Source of the DNA: Gammaproteobacteria bacterium
Lineage (GTDB): Bacteria > Pseudomonadota > Gammaproteobacteria > Pseudomonadales > Azotimanducaceae
Assembly: GCA_026708185.1 (NCBI GenBank)
Contig: JAPOVK010000019.1
Coordinates: 62,001-126,000 of the forward strand
DNA: 64,000 nt
Reading direction: 5' to 3'
Under the pieces are notes generated by a model that worked only from the letters and a program-made list of their open reading frames with translations, was not told the DNA's origin and did not search any database. This document shows, one piece after another, positions 36,054-45,327 of the stretch. The position numbers were made by a program, and so were the translations under genes. Positions within the stretch are counted from its first letter, which is position 1. The number at the start of each line of letters is the position of its first letter.

Positions 36054-36383
36054 ATGCAGGTCGACAAGCTAATACAAGATCAGGTCTTCTCGCCGGCGCT
36101 GATCGCCACCGAACTACGCACAACTCGGCGGGAACTCGCCGGCACGCTCGGCCTCGCCAAGGACGCGTTCACACACAGGTCCCAAGTGCGGCTACGTCAG
36201 CTTGTCGAGATCCTCAGCCGCGTCGAGCCTAGGGTGCATTCGCCGATCGCGGCATACACGTGGTATCGCAGTGCACGGCTTCCCCGCTTCGCGGGCGCCA
36301 CGCCGGCCCTGCTGGTGCGGGACGGCAAGAGCGAGCATGTGCACGCCTACCTGGACCGCGTTGCATTGGGAGGGTATGCCTGA
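36054..36383 (+). CDS. orphan MbcA/ParS/Xre-type antitoxin-like protein
   Basis: This 109-residue protein resembles type II antitoxins of the MbcA/ParS/Xre group. An N-terminal helix-turn-helix (about residues 18-60: LIATELRTTRRELAGTLGLA, then a basic helix) is followed by the toxin-binding domain with WYRSARLPRFAGATPALLV. Usual partners are RES-domain NAD-degrading toxins, normally the next gene; here the next gene is a penicillin acylase 123 bases away and no RES toxin is visible. It may be a solitary regulator or a relic. The start ATG lies 104 bases from the divergent dioxygenase. Confidence 0.65.
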   Translation: MQVDKLIQDQVFSPALIATELRTTRRELAGTLGLAKDAFTHRSQVRLRQLVEILSRVEPRVHSPIAAYTWYRSARLPRFAGATPALLVRDGKSEHVHAYLDRVALGGYA

Positions 36384-36506
36384 CAGACCAATCCATGCGC
36401 CACCCCCGCAACTTGCGCAGCACATAGACAATCGACGGGTTCGGACCGCACCGGGCAACCCCAGTTCGGCGTGGTACGGTTTCCACGTGCCACCTCGGGA
36501 CTCGAA

Positions 36507-38894
36507 ATGCGACTGACCCAAACCGATCTCGCCGCCGCCCTCCCGGACGTCGAGTCCACCATCCGTATCGGTGAACTGGACGGACCCGTCGACATCGTCC
36601 GCGACGGCTGGGGCGTGCCGCATATCCGCGCGACCACCGAGCACGACGCGTTCTTCGCGCAAGGTTTCGCCACCGCCCAGGATCGGTTGTGGCACATGGA
36701 CTACGACCGCCACCGGGCCCTCGGTCGATGGTCGGAGTTCGTCGGCAAGTCTGGGCTCGGCGAGGATCGGGTCATGCGCACGTTCGGGGTCGAACGGGCC
36801 GCGAAGGCGGATCTCGCGGTGTCGAGTCCGGCTGCACAGGCGATGCTCGAAGCCTACGCCGCCGGCGTCAACGCCTTCATGGCGACCACCGGGTCGTTGC
36901 CTGTGGAGTATCGACTCGTCGCTGCCGAGCCGGAGCCGTGGACGGCCTGGCACTGCCTCGCCGTCTACAAGGTCCGCAACATGCTGATGGGCACGTTCGA
37001 GATGAAGCTGTGGCGGGCACGCCTGGCCTTGAGCTTGGGTCCCGAAGGCACGGCACCGCTGTTTCGCGCCTACCCGCACGATGGCCTGGTGTCGATGCCG
37101 CCGGGCGAGACCTTCGGCAAGCTCGACTTGGACTGCCGCGACGCGCTCGCCAATGCGGTCGCCGAGCTCGAATGGCTAGGGGCGGAAGGACCTCAAGGCG
37201 CGGAACCGCCCGCCGAGCCCGACGGCGGCAGCAACGCCTGGGTGGTCGGCGGGGCGCGTACCGCCTCGGGGTTGCCCTTGGTCGCCGGCGACTCCCACCG
37301 GGGACTCGATACGCCCAACGTCTACTACCAGGTCCACATCAACTGCCCGGGCTTCCGCTGCTCCGGCTACGCCCTTCCCGGCGTGCCGGGGATGCCGCAC
37401 TTCAGCCACAACGACGCGGTGGCCTGGGGCATGACGCACGGCTTCGGGGACTACCAGGACCTCTACATCGAACGGTTCCGCGAGGCGAGCAATCGCTTGG
37501 AGTACGCCTACCGGGGCGACTGGCTAGCCGCCGAGGTATCGACCGAGACGCTGACCGTGCGCGACGGCACCGCCGAGGCGCTCACCGTGGTTCGCACGCG
37601 GCACGGTCCGATCGTTGCCGGCGACCCGCGGTCCGGGTACGGGCTCGCGTTCTGCCACACCGGCACCAAAAGTGGCACCGCGTGGCCCAATACCCTCTAC
37701 GAACTCCTCGTGGCGTCGTCCGCCGATGAGGCCGAGGACGCGCTGCGGGAGTGGACGGAACCGGTCAACAACTTCGTCTACGCGGACGTCCACGGCGCGT
37801 TCGGCTACCGCTACCGAGGACGCATCCCGGTGCGCACCGACGCCAACGCCTGGGCCCCCGTGCCGGGCTGGACGGGCGCGCACGAGTGGCAGCGCCAGAT
37901 CCCGTTCGACGAGATGCCGCATGCCCGCAACCCCGAGGCGGGCTTCGTCGTGACCTGCAACAACGCGCCGACCACGGCGGACTATCCGCACTACATCAAC
38001 ACATTCTTCGCTCCCGACTGGCGCGCCCGCCGGATCACCACGCGACTCGCCGCGATCCCGACCGGCACCGCCACCCCCGAGAACATGGCCACCATCCACG
38101 CAGATCGCGAGTCGATCCCGGCGCGCATCCTGATCGAGGCGCTGCGGTCAATCGAACCCGACGCGCCCCGTGCCCGCAAGTTGCGCGACATCCTCGTCGC
38201 TTGGGACGGTCGTATGGACCGCTCGTCGGCAGCAGCGGCGGTCTACGCCGCGGTACGGACCTACCTGTTTGCCGACATCGTCAAGGCGGCGCTTGGCCCC
38301 ATGGCCCAGGACGCTCTCGTGCCGGCGGGGCAGATCGGCCGTGGCGCTGGCGGGCACGCCGGGGCCTTGTACACGAACGCCATAAGAGCCTTGGCAGCCG
38401 ACGACGATTCTGGCTTGGCCGAGGGCGAGACGTGGCCGGCCCTAATCGAGTCCGTGTTGAGCCAGGCTGGCGCCGAACTCGAGTCGCGACTCGGCACCGA
38501 CCCATCGCAGTGGCACTGGGGCACCATCCACCGGACCCGGCCACGCCACCCGCTGTCGCGCGCATTCCCGGAATCCGCCGGGTTGCTCGATCCGCCCCGG
38601 GTCGCCACCCACGGCGACGGCGACACGCCGCTGGCCGGCGCCTATTCCATGGTCGACCGGTTCAGCGCCACCGTGATGTCGGTCAACCGCTACATCCACG
38701 ACCCGTCCGATTGGCGGAACTCCCGCTGGATCGTGCCGCTTGGCGCATCGGGGCACCCGGGCAGCCCACACTATGCTGACCAGGCAACGCTTTGGGCGGA
38801 CGTGGAGACGATTCGGCAGCTCTGGGACTGGGACGACATCGTGGCCGCGGCCGAGACGCGCCAGACGCTCGAACCTTCGCGCCCCAGAGCCTAG
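36507..38894 (+). CDS. penicillin acylase family (Ntn-hydrolase) protein
   Basis: This 795-residue precursor, cut autocatalytically in this family into alpha and beta chains, hydrolyses amide bonds of beta-lactams, acyl-homoserine lactones or similar. The nucleophile is Ser242 in GGSNAWVV, preceded by a spacer rich in Pro/Glu/Gly. Other family blocks are VDIVRDGWGVPHIRA and ATAQDRLWHMDYDRHRALGRWSE in the alpha chain, and PGVPGMPHFSHNDAVAWGMT in the beta chain. ATG 36507 was preferred to GTG 36471. No signal peptide is visible, which is unusual since most members are periplasmic. Substrate unknown. Confidence 0.88.
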   Translation: MRLTQTDLAAALPDVESTIRIGELDGPVDIVRDGWGVPHIRATTEHDAFFAQGFATAQDRLWHMDYDRHRALGRWSEFVGKSGLGEDRVMRTFGVERAAKADLAVSSPAAQAMLEAYAAGVNAFMATTGSLPVEYRLVAAEPEPWTAWHCLAVYKVRNMLMGTFEMKLWRARLALSLGPEGTAPLFRAYPHDGLVSMPPGETFGKLDLDCRDALANAVAELEWLGAEGPQGAEPPAEPDGGSNAWVVGGARTASGLPLVAGDSHRGLDTPNVYYQVHINCPGFRCSGYALPGVPGMPHFSHNDAVAWGMTHGFGDYQDLYIERFREASNRLEYAYRGDWLAAEVSTETLTVRDGTAEALTVVRTRHGPIVAGDPRSGYGLAFCHTGTKSGTAWPNTLYELLVASSADEAEDALREWTEPVNNFVYADVHGAFGYRYRGRIPVRTDANAWAPVPGWTGAHEWQRQIPFDEMPHARNPEAGFVVTCNNAPTTADYPHYINTFFAPDWRARRITTRLAAIPTGTATPENMATIHADRESIPARILIEALRSIEPDAPRARKLRDILVAWDGRMDRSSAAAAVYAAVRTYLFADIVKAALGPMAQDALVPAGQIGRGAGGHAGALYTNAIRALAADDDSGLAEGETWPALIESVLSQAGAELESRLGTDPSQWHWGTIHRTRPRHPLSRAFPESAGLLDPPRVATHGDGDTPLAGAYSMVDRFSATVMSVNRYIHDPSDWRNSRWIVPLGASGHPGSPHYADQATLWADVETIRQLWDWDDIVAAAETRQTLEPSRPRA

Positions 38895-39048
38895 CCGGCC
38901 CGCCTCATTTAGCGAGGCGCCTGCGCACTGGACGGACCGTGCCGGGCCCGAGCGTCAGTGGCGACCGAGTCTCGCCACCTAGGCGTGAAGTGGGCATCGC
39001 CCGAACCAGGCCACTCATCGCCCCGCCCCATCTGTTAGCCTCGACGCC

Positions 39049-40221
39049 ATGAAGAAAGACATCACCCGCTTCGTCGACGACCACGCGGATACGCTGCTCC
39101 GCGTATCCCACGAGATTCACGCGCACCCGGAACTGGCGTTCGAGGAGGTGCGGGCCAGCGCGCTACTCGCCGACACCGCCGCGGGCTTCGGCGTCCCAGT
39201 CGAGCGCGGCGCCTACGGGCTCGACACCGCGTTCGAGGGCCGTATTGGAAGCGGCGGCGGACCGAACGTGGCCGTGCTCGCCGAGTACGACGCGCTCCCG
39301 GGTATCGGCCACGCCTGCGGCCACAACATCATCGCCACGGCGGCCCTCGGGGCGGCGCTCGCCCTCAACAGCGTCAAGGGCAGATTCGACGGGACCGTGA
39401 CCTTCCTCGGCACCCCCGCGGAGGAGAAGGGCGGCGGCAAGGAGGTGATGGCGCGCGCCGGGGCTTTCGAGGGCGTCGACGCCGCGCTGATGGTGCACCC
39501 CGCTGGCGTGAACCTCGCGACCATGCCGTGCATCTGCGTAGCCGAGGTGGAGGTCATCTACCACGGCAAGTCCGCGCACGCGTCCGCCATGCCACACCGC
39601 GGCATCAACGCGCTCGACGGCCTGCTGCTCGCATACCAGGCCATCTCGAACCTCCGGCAGCACATCCGCGACACCGAGCGCATCCACGGCATCGTGACCG
39701 ACGGCGGGCAAGCGCCCAACATCGTTCCCGAACGCGCGGCCGGCGACTTCTACGTGCGGGCGAAGGACGAGGAAGCCCTGGCGCAGCTCAAGCCCCGCGT
39801 GCAGGCCTGCTTCGAGGCGGGCGCGCGCGGGTCGGGGTGCGACGTCGAGGTCCTGTGGGCGGACGTCGACTACCTGGACCTCAACACGAACGAACCCCTC
39901 GCCAAGCGTTTCCAGCGACACGCGGAGGGGCTCGGCCGCACGTTCGAGCCCCTCGACCGCCAGCGGTTCGGCAGCGGCAGCACGGACATGGGCAACGTCA
40001 GCCACCGCGTGCCGTCCATCCATCCCATCCTGGCGGCGGCGCCGCCGCACGTCGTGATCCACAACCCCGAGTTCGCGAAGTGGGCGGCCTCGGATCTCGG
40101 TGACCGGGCGGCGCTGGACGGCGCGAAGGCGCTGGCGCTGACGGCAGCGGACTACCTGGCGGAGCGTACGCTGCGGGCAGACGCCGCCCGTGCGTTCGAA
40201 GTCTCGAAGCAGCTTGCCTGA
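39049..40221 (+). CDS. M20 family amidohydrolase (peptidase M20D type)
   Basis: This 390-residue protein is of the M20 di-metal amidohydrolase/carboxypeptidase fold. Metal-binding motifs include LAEYDALPGIGHACGHN, PAEEKGGGKEVM and, in the lid region, YHGKSAHASAMPHRG; the last His ligand is likely in HPILAAAPPHVVIHN. Members cleave N-acyl amino acids, aminobenzoyl-glutamate or similar amides. It lies 154 bases after the penicillin acylase on the same strand, so the two could act on related acyl amides, but that is inference. A hairpin (40234-40253) follows its stop. Confidence 0.87.
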   Translation: MKKDITRFVDDHADTLLRVSHEIHAHPELAFEEVRASALLADTAAGFGVPVERGAYGLDTAFEGRIGSGGGPNVAVLAEYDALPGIGHACGHNIIATAALGAALALNSVKGRFDGTVTFLGTPAEEKGGGKEVMARAGAFEGVDAALMVHPAGVNLATMPCICVAEVEVIYHGKSAHASAMPHRGINALDGLLLAYQAISNLRQHIRDTERIHGIVTDGGQAPNIVPERAAGDFYVRAKDEEALAQLKPRVQACFEAGARGSGCDVEVLWADVDYLDLNTNEPLAKRFQRHAEGLGRTFEPLDRQRFGSGSTDMGNVSHRVPSIHPILAAAPPHVVIHNPEFAKWAASDLGDRAALDGAKALALTAADYLAERTLRADAARAFEVSKQLA

Positions 40222-40233
40222 TCCAGACGCCCG

Positions 40234-40253
40234 GCCGGACATGCTCGTCCGGC
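40234..40253 (+). terminator. hairpin after the amidohydrolase gene
   Basis: GCCGGAC-ATGCTC-GTCCGGC, a 7-bp stem with 6-nt loop 12 bases after the stop codon. No T-run follows, so termination is only probable. Confidence 0.35.
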
Positions 40254-40299
40254 GCCCGGAGAAACGTGAACGGGCATGGCATACCGCATCGAGCACGCG

Positions 40300-40326
40300 G
40301 ACTCCGGCCCAAGGCCACGCCGACCT
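40300..40326 (+). repeat. fragment of a dispersed GC-rich repeat
   Basis: 27 bases beginning GACTCCGGCCCAAGGCC are identical to 53865-53891 and related to the inverted copy at 45108-45178. The fragment ends exactly against the stop codon of the acetolactate synthase-like gene. Confidence 0.55.
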
Positions 40327-41979
40327 TCACAACGTGGCCGTGATCTCACCGAGCTTCTGCGTCAGCAACCGATTCTCCCGGTAGTCGATGGGGATCACGA
40401 CCAGGCTCGGACCGTCGGCCTCGAAGGACGCCTCGAGCACGCCGCGCAGATCCTCGCTCCGTGTACACGTATAGCCGTTCCACCCGAACGCCTCGGCCAG
40501 TTTCGGCCAATCCGGGTTGTCGAACGAAAGGTCCGTGTGCCGACCGAAGGTGTTCTCCTGCTTCCAAGCGATGAGCCCGTACTCGCGGTCCTCCCACACC
40601 AACGCCGTCAACTGGCTGCCCAAGCGCTTCGCGGTCTCCATCTCCTGCACGTTCATCAGGAAGCCGGCGTCTCCACACACCGCCAGGATCCGACGCTCCG
40701 GATGCACCAGGTTGGCCGCGATGGCGCCCGGCAAGGCGAAGCCCATGGAACAGAAGCCGTTGGGGATCAGGCAGGTGTTGGGCGTGTGACAGTGGTAGTG
40801 CCGCGCGATCCACATCTTGTGGGCACCCACGTCCGATAGCAGGATGTCCTTAGGTTCCAGCACCGCCCGCGCATCGGCGAGCGCCTTCTGCGGCCGGATG
40901 AGACCTTCCGTGGCATCGCCGTCATGCTCGCCTATGTCCGTGATCATCTCTGCGCGCAGGGCGCGCTGTCGCCCGAGGTCGAACGCCAAGCCGCCGACCC
41001 GGTCGACGCGCTCATTGAGCATCCACAGAAGGTGCGCCAAGTCGCCGACAAGCTCGACCTCCGGGTGGTAGTGGGCATCCACTTCCGCTGGCAGGAAGTC
41101 GGCGTGGACGATGCGCTTGTCCGCATTCGGGTTCCACAGTCGCGGGTGGTACTCCACCATGTCGAAGCCGAGCGAGATGACGAGGTCGGCCTCGTCGATG
41201 GCGAGGTTCACGCGGTCCCGGGCACCGAGGCCGGCGGTGAACAGGCAGTAGTCCGCGTCGAGGTCCACGCAACCCTTCGCCATGAACGTGCTGACCACGC
41301 CGATACCGGTCCGCTCGCAGAACAGCTTCAGTTGACGGCTTGCCCGGCGGCGGATGCAGCCGTTGCCAGCAAGGATGACGGGGCGCTGGGCGCCGCGCAG
41401 GAGTTCGAAGGCCTGATCGACGATCTTGTCGTCCGGCACCGGACGGCGCAGGCGGCGCGGCGTCAGGGGTTCGACGTCGGTTTCGTGCGCGGCGATGTCC
41501 TCCGGAAGCTCGATGTGCACGGCGCCGGGCTTCTCGGTCGTGGCGATGCCGACGGACTTGCGCACGATCTCCGGGATCGCCTCGGCCGTGCGCACCGTCT
41601 CCGCCCACTTGGTCACAGGCTCGAACATGGCCACGACGTCCATCACCTGGTGCGACTCCTTGTGCAGGCGATGGGTGGTGCCCTGCCCGGTCAACACCAG
41701 GAGCGGCGCGCGGTCCATGTTCGCGTCCGCGACGCCGGTGATCAGGTTGGTCGCGCCCGGCCCCAGCGTGCCGAGGCAAGCTGCAGGCATGCCGGTGAGA
41801 CGCCCGTAGACCTCGGCCATGAACGCCGCGCCCTGCTCGTGCCGGGTCAGCACGAAGCGGATCCGCTCGGACGCTTCGAGGGACATCATGAAGTCGGCGT
41901 TCTCCTCGCCGGGCACGCCGAAGATGTACTCGATGCCTTCCGCTTCGAGGCACTTGACGAACAGATCGGACGCTTTCAT
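40327..41979 (-). CDS. acetolactate synthase large subunit-like TPP enzyme
   Basis: This 550-residue protein is of the thiamine-diphosphate enzyme family with all three domains. The cofactor-activating Glu is in RHEQGAAFMAEVYGRLTG near residue 48. TPP/Mg binding is GDAGFLMNVQEMETA near residue 440, where the typical GDG is GDA. The middle domain is the PVILAGNGC block. ATG 41979 (MKASDLFVKCLEAEGIEYIFGVPGEEN) was chosen because it matches the family start; the longer frame adds 81 unlikely residues. No ilvN regulatory subunit adjoins, so it resembles catabolic or orphan acetolactate synthases or related carboligases. Confidence 0.87.
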   Translation of the reverse strand: MKASDLFVKCLEAEGIEYIFGVPGEENADFMMSLEASERIRFVLTRHEQGAAFMAEVYGRLTGMPAACLGTLGPGATNLITGVADANMDRAPLLVLTGQGTTHRLHKESHQVMDVVAMFEPVTKWAETVRTAEAIPEIVRKSVGIATTEKPGAVHIELPEDIAAHETDVEPLTPRRLRRPVPDDKIVDQAFELLRGAQRPVILAGNGCIRRRASRQLKLFCERTGIGVVSTFMAKGCVDLDADYCLFTAGLGARDRVNLAIDEADLVISLGFDMVEYHPRLWNPNADKRIVHADFLPAEVDAHYHPEVELVGDLAHLLWMLNERVDRVGGLAFDLGRQRALRAEMITDIGEHDGDATEGLIRPQKALADARAVLEPKDILLSDVGAHKMWIARHYHCHTPNTCLIPNGFCSMGFALPGAIAANLVHPERRILAVCGDAGFLMNVQEMETAKRLGSQLTALVWEDREYGLIAWKQENTFGRHTDLSFDNPDWPKLAEAFGWNGYTCTRSEDLRGVLEASFEADGPSLVVIPIDYRENRLLTQKLGEITATL

Positions 41980-42085
41980 GGGAATCCCCGTCAGCCGTTC
42001 ACAGCCCATTGGACGACGAGCGTACGCCATTGTTCCGGCCGGCAAGGCTTGTCTGAACCCCGCGGCGTCCCGTAGGTTGGCGTCG

Positions 42086-43003
42086 ATGCGCCTGTTCGAT
42101 ACGCACATCGTCGTCGACTGGTCGGCGCGCTCGAAGCCGAGCCCGGCCAAGCCGACGCGCGACGCCATCTGGTGGGCGCTCGCGCGGGACGGCGTAGTCG
42201 CGCGGCCCGCGTACGTGCGCACCCGTCACGCGGCGATCAACCGTCTGGCCAGACTGATCGCAGCCGAGCGCGCCGCCAGGCGGCGCGTGCTGGTGGGGTT
42301 CGATTTCCCGTTCGGGTACCCGGCGGGCGTAGCCCTGCACCTGACGGGACGCGGCTCGGCATTCGCGCTGTGGGACTGGCTTACCAAGCGCATCGTCGAC
42401 GACGAACGCAATGCCAACAACCGCTATGCGGTGGCCGCGGAGATCAACCGCTGCTACCCCGGTGTCGGCCCCTGCTGGGGTCGGCCGGCCACGTGGCCGT
42501 ACCCCGACGTGCCGGCACGCGCCCACGCGCGTACCCATCGCGCGGCTCAGCCGGCGGAGCGCCGTATCGCCGATGTACACGCCAAGGGAGCCAAGACCGT
42601 CTGGCAACTAGCCTATACCGGCTCGGTGGGTTCCCAGGTTTTACTCGGCCTGCCGGCGCTTGAGCGTCTGCGGACGGCTCGTTCAATAGCCGGCAGCGTC
42701 GCCGTGTGGCCGTTCGACGGCGGCTTGGCTGTGCCGGACAAGCCGGTCGTGTTCGCCGAACTCTATCCGTCCCTGCTGAGGACCGCCGTGGCTCGCTACG
42801 CCAAACCCTCCGAGATCCATGACCGCGCGCAGGTTCGGCTAAACGCCCGGGCGTTCGCGTCACTCGATGCCGCGGGTGGCCTCGCCTCCCTGTTCCACGG
42901 CTCTCCCGCGCTGACCGCCCGGGAACGTCGGCTCATCGAGACCGAGGAGGCCTGGGTGCTAGGCGTCGGCCACGAGGCCGTCCTGCACGAAGCCGCCGGC
43001 TGA
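42086..43003 (+). CDS. conserved protein of unknown function, RNase H-like appearance (DUF429-like)
   Basis: This 305-residue protein starts at ATG 42086 (MRLFDTHIVVDWSARSKPSP). Conserved-looking blocks are VVDWSAR at the N-terminus, VLVGFDFPFGYP, KTVWQLAYTGSVGSQVLLGLPAL and VFAELYPSLL. Acidic residues at strand ends (DWS, DFPF, AELYPS) are what an RNase H-like fold would present, hence the DUF429 comparison. From memory, similar proteins carry inconsistent automatic names (molybdopterin or cobalamin synthesis), none of which I trust. It is divergent from the acetolactate synthase-like gene and ends flush against the dehydrogenase stop. Confidence 0.55.
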   Translation: MRLFDTHIVVDWSARSKPSPAKPTRDAIWWALARDGVVARPAYVRTRHAAINRLARLIAAERAARRRVLVGFDFPFGYPAGVALHLTGRGSAFALWDWLTKRIVDDERNANNRYAVAAEINRCYPGVGPCWGRPATWPYPDVPARAHARTHRAAQPAERRIADVHAKGAKTVWQLAYTGSVGSQVLLGLPALERLRTARSIAGSVAVWPFDGGLAVPDKPVVFAELYPSLLRTAVARYAKPSEIHDRAQVRLNARAFASLDAAGGLASLFHGSPALTARERRLIETEEAWVLGVGHEAVLHEAAG

Positions 43004-44491
43004 TCAGATGCCGCCCATGCAGAGGTACTTCACCTCCATGAACTCGTCGAGCCCGTAGTGCGACCCTTCGCGGCCGATGCCGGACTCCTTCATGCCCCCG
43101 AACGGCGCGACCTCGGTGGAGATGATGCCGACGTTGACGCCGACGATGCCGTATTCCAAGGCTTCCCCCACGCGCCAGATGCGACCGATGTCGCGGGCGT
43201 AGAAGTAGGCGGCGAGGCCGAATTCCGTCGCATTCGCCATGCGGATCGCGTCGTCGTCAGTGTCGAAGCGGAAAAGCGGCGCGAGCGGCCCGAACGTCTC
43301 TTCGCGCGCGACCTTCATGGCTGGCGTGACCTCGGTGAGGACCGTCGGCTCGAAGAACGTGCCGCCCAGGCGGTGCCGGTTGCCCCCGGCGACCACCGTC
43401 GCACCGCCGCCGACGGCATCGCGGATGTGGTCCTCCACCTTCTCCACCGCGGCCATGTCGATCAACGGACCCTGCTCGGCATCGCCAGAGAAACCAGGTC
43501 CAACGCGCAGTGCGTTGCTGGCCGCGGCGAGCTTCTCGGCAAACTCGTTGTAGACGCCGGCCTGGACGAGGAAGCGGTTCGCGCACACGCAGGTCTGGCC
43601 GGTGTTGCGGTACTTCGACGCGATGGCGCCTTCCACGGCCGCGTCGACGTCGGCGTCGTCGAAGACGATGAACGGCGCGTTGCCGCCGAGTTCCATGGAC
43701 ACCTTCTTGACCGTGCCCGCGCATTGTTCGAGCAGCAGCTTGCCGACCTCCGTGGACCCCGTGAAGGAGAGCTTGCGGACGACCGGATTGCCGGTGAGCT
43801 CGGCGCCGGTCTCGCGCGACGGACCGGTGATGACGTTGAAGACGCCCGGCGGAATCCCGGCGCGCGTGGCGAGTTCACCGAGGGCGAGCGCCGAGAACGG
43901 CGTGGCCGATGCCGGCCGGGCGACGACGGTGCAGCCCGCGGCCAGCGCCGGTCCCGCCTTGCGCGTGATCATGGCGTTCGGGAAGTTCCAGGGCGTGATG
44001 CAGGCGACGACGCCGACGGGCTCCTTGGTCACGACGATCCGACGATCGGCCAATGGCGCCGGGATGACGTCGCCGTAGGCGCGCTTGCCCTCCTCGGCGA
44101 ACCATTCGATGAAGGACGCGCCGTAGAGGATCTCGCCGCGCGACTCGGCAAGCGGCTTGCCCTGCTCCGCGGTCATGATGATCGCGAGATCCTCCTGGTG
44201 CTCGAGCATCTCCTCGTACCAGCGACGGAGCAGGCCAGCGCGTTCCTTCGCGGTGAGCGCGCGCCAAGCCGGGTAGGCCGCGTTGGCGGCCTCGATGGCG
44301 CGCCGCGTCTCGGCGCGGCCGAAGGCCGGTACCGTGCCGATGGCCTGGCCCGTCGCCGGGTCGGTGACGTCGAAGGCGACGCCGGTGTCGGCGTCGATCC
44401 ATTCACCGTCGACGTAGCACTGTTCCCGGAACAGCGCGGCGTCGTTCAAATGGATACCGGTGACGATCTCGGCGGTGGCGGTCGCGGGCAT
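43004..44491 (-). CDS. gabD: NAD(P)-dependent succinate-semialdehyde dehydrogenase-type aldehyde dehydrogenase
   Basis: This 495-residue aldehyde dehydrogenase closely follows the GabD subfamily. Landmarks are FITPWNFP-type [12 protein letters not shown], the catalytic Glu in [16 protein letters not shown], the catalytic Cys in [11 protein letters not shown], and [13 protein letters not shown]. The reaction would be succinate semialdehyde to succinate (GABA degradation), though other short aldehydes are possible. ATG 44491 was preferred over the upstream frame. The position after NTGQTC is CVCANR, the double-Cys that in E. coli-type enzymes is redox sensitive. No transaminase neighbour is visible. 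Confidence 0.85.
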   Translation of the reverse strand: MPATATAEIVTGIHLNDAALFREQCYVDGEWIDADTGVAFDVTDPATGQAIGTVPAFGRAETRRAIEAANAAYPAWRALTAKERAGLLRRWYEEMLEHQEDLAIIMTAEQGKPLAESRGEILYGASFIEWFAEEGKRAYGDVIPAPLADRRIVVTKEPVGVVACITPWNFPNAMITRKAGPALAAGCTVVARPASATPFSALALGELATRAGIPPGVFNVITGPSRETGAELTGNPVVRKLSFTGSTEVGKLLLEQCAGTVKKVSMELGGNAPFIVFDDADVDAAVEGAIASKYRNTGQTCVCANRFLVQAGVYNEFAEKLAAASNALRVGPGFSGDAEQGPLIDMAAVEKVEDHIRDAVGGGATVVAGGNRHRLGGTFFEPTVLTEVTPAMKVAREETFGPLAPLFRFDTDDDAIRMANATEFGLAAYFYARDIGRIWRVGEALEYGIVGVNVGIISTEVAPFGGMKESGIGREGSHYGLDEFMEVKYLCMGGI

Positions 44492-44558
44492 GACGATCCT
44501 CGTCTTGTGGAGTTTCGCGGCCGATTCTAAACGCGACCCGCGTGGCGGCACGGCGACG

Positions 44559-44578
44559 GCGCGGCTCTCGCGCCGCGC
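44559..44578 (-). terminator. hairpin between cupin and dehydrogenase genes
   Basis: GCGCGGC-TCTCGC-GCCGCGC, a 7-bp stem in the 108-base gap after the cupin stop. Without a T-run it is a weak terminator candidate. Confidence 0.3.
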
Positions 44579-44599
44579 TACGTCGCAAAGGCCGGGTTT

Positions 44600-45049
44600 T
44601 CAGGCCTTGGCGAGCTTGCGCTGCAGCCTGCGAACGGTCTTGCCGACCTCGGCCAGCTCGGCCTTCAGCGCTTCGACGTCCATCTCGTCGCTCGGCGCGG
44701 TCCCGAAGTGCTCCTCGCGCGTCTTCAGCACCACCGCGTCGCGATCGACGTTGGCGTTGAAGATGGCGACCGCCTCGAAGTCTTCGGTGCCGACATTACA
44801 CATGGCGTGGAACTGGCCGGCCGGGACGACCGCCACGGAACCGGCACACAGATCGTAGGTGTTGTCCTCGATCTGGATGCGGCCCTCGCCCTTCTGCACG
44901 ATGACCACCTCTTCGACAACGGTATGGCTGTGTCCTGGATCCTCTTGTCCGGGAGCCAAGCAGATGGGTGCCACACCGAGTTCCTTCAGCGTCGCCGAAC
45001 GTACGGCGCGCGCGGCGGCGAAGTCGGACGGATTCAGTACCGTGCCCAT
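44600..45049 (-). CDS. cupin-domain protein
   Basis: This 149-residue small cupin has its first metal-binding motif as PGHSHTVVEEVVIVQKGEG and its second as AVVPAGQFHAMCNVG. The C-terminal 35 residues form a charged, coiled helix (EALKAELAEVGKTVRRLQRKLAKA) that may oligomerise. It is probably a metal-dependent enzyme or sugar/metabolite sensor. It lies upstream of the aldehyde dehydrogenase on the same strand with 108 bases between, so co-transcription is possible. Confidence 0.82.
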   Translation of the reverse strand: MGTVLNPSDFAAARAVRSATLKELGVAPICLAPGQEDPGHSHTVVEEVVIVQKGEGRIQIEDNTYDLCAGSVAVVPAGQFHAMCNVGTEDFEAVAIFNANVDRDAVVLKTREEHFGTAPSDEMDVEALKAELAEVGKTVRRLQRKLAKA

Positions 45050-45107
45050 GGGAATCCCCTTACGCGTAGATTGCGGGCAACCTTAGCATGAGCCTTTCAT
45101 GAAAGAT

Positions 45108-45178
45108 GCGCCAAGGGAACGAAGTGACCGCCGGTGCAGCTTTCGTTAAAGGACGGCGGGGCCTTGGGCCGGAGGCGG
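45108..45178 (-). repeat. dispersed ~72-bp GC-rich repeat, inverted copy
   Basis: Read on the minus strand, this copy runs from CTCCGGCCCAAGGCC to CGTTCCCTTGGCGC and matches 53863-53934 with a few substitutions and small gaps. It sits in the 278-base gap between the cupin and the DUF1330 gene; the rest of the gap is GC-rich DNA with no other recognisable feature. Confidence 0.55.
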
Positions 45179-45327
45179 GGCCGCGCACAGCGCAGCGAAG
45201 CGCGGGTCAGGCCCTGGGGCGCTCAGCCAGCTTGGCGGCTTGTCTCAAGCCGGTCTCGCCGCTACGCTCCCGGCTCGTCCCGTAGGCGGTCCTGCCTCGG
45301 GTGCCAATCGAAGGAAGGAAGACAGCC

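Noticed and set aside
43058-44530. 490-codon frame antisense to the succinate-semialdehyde dehydrogenase
   Set aside because: Mirror of a well-conserved aldehyde dehydrogenase; composition typical of a high-GC shadow.
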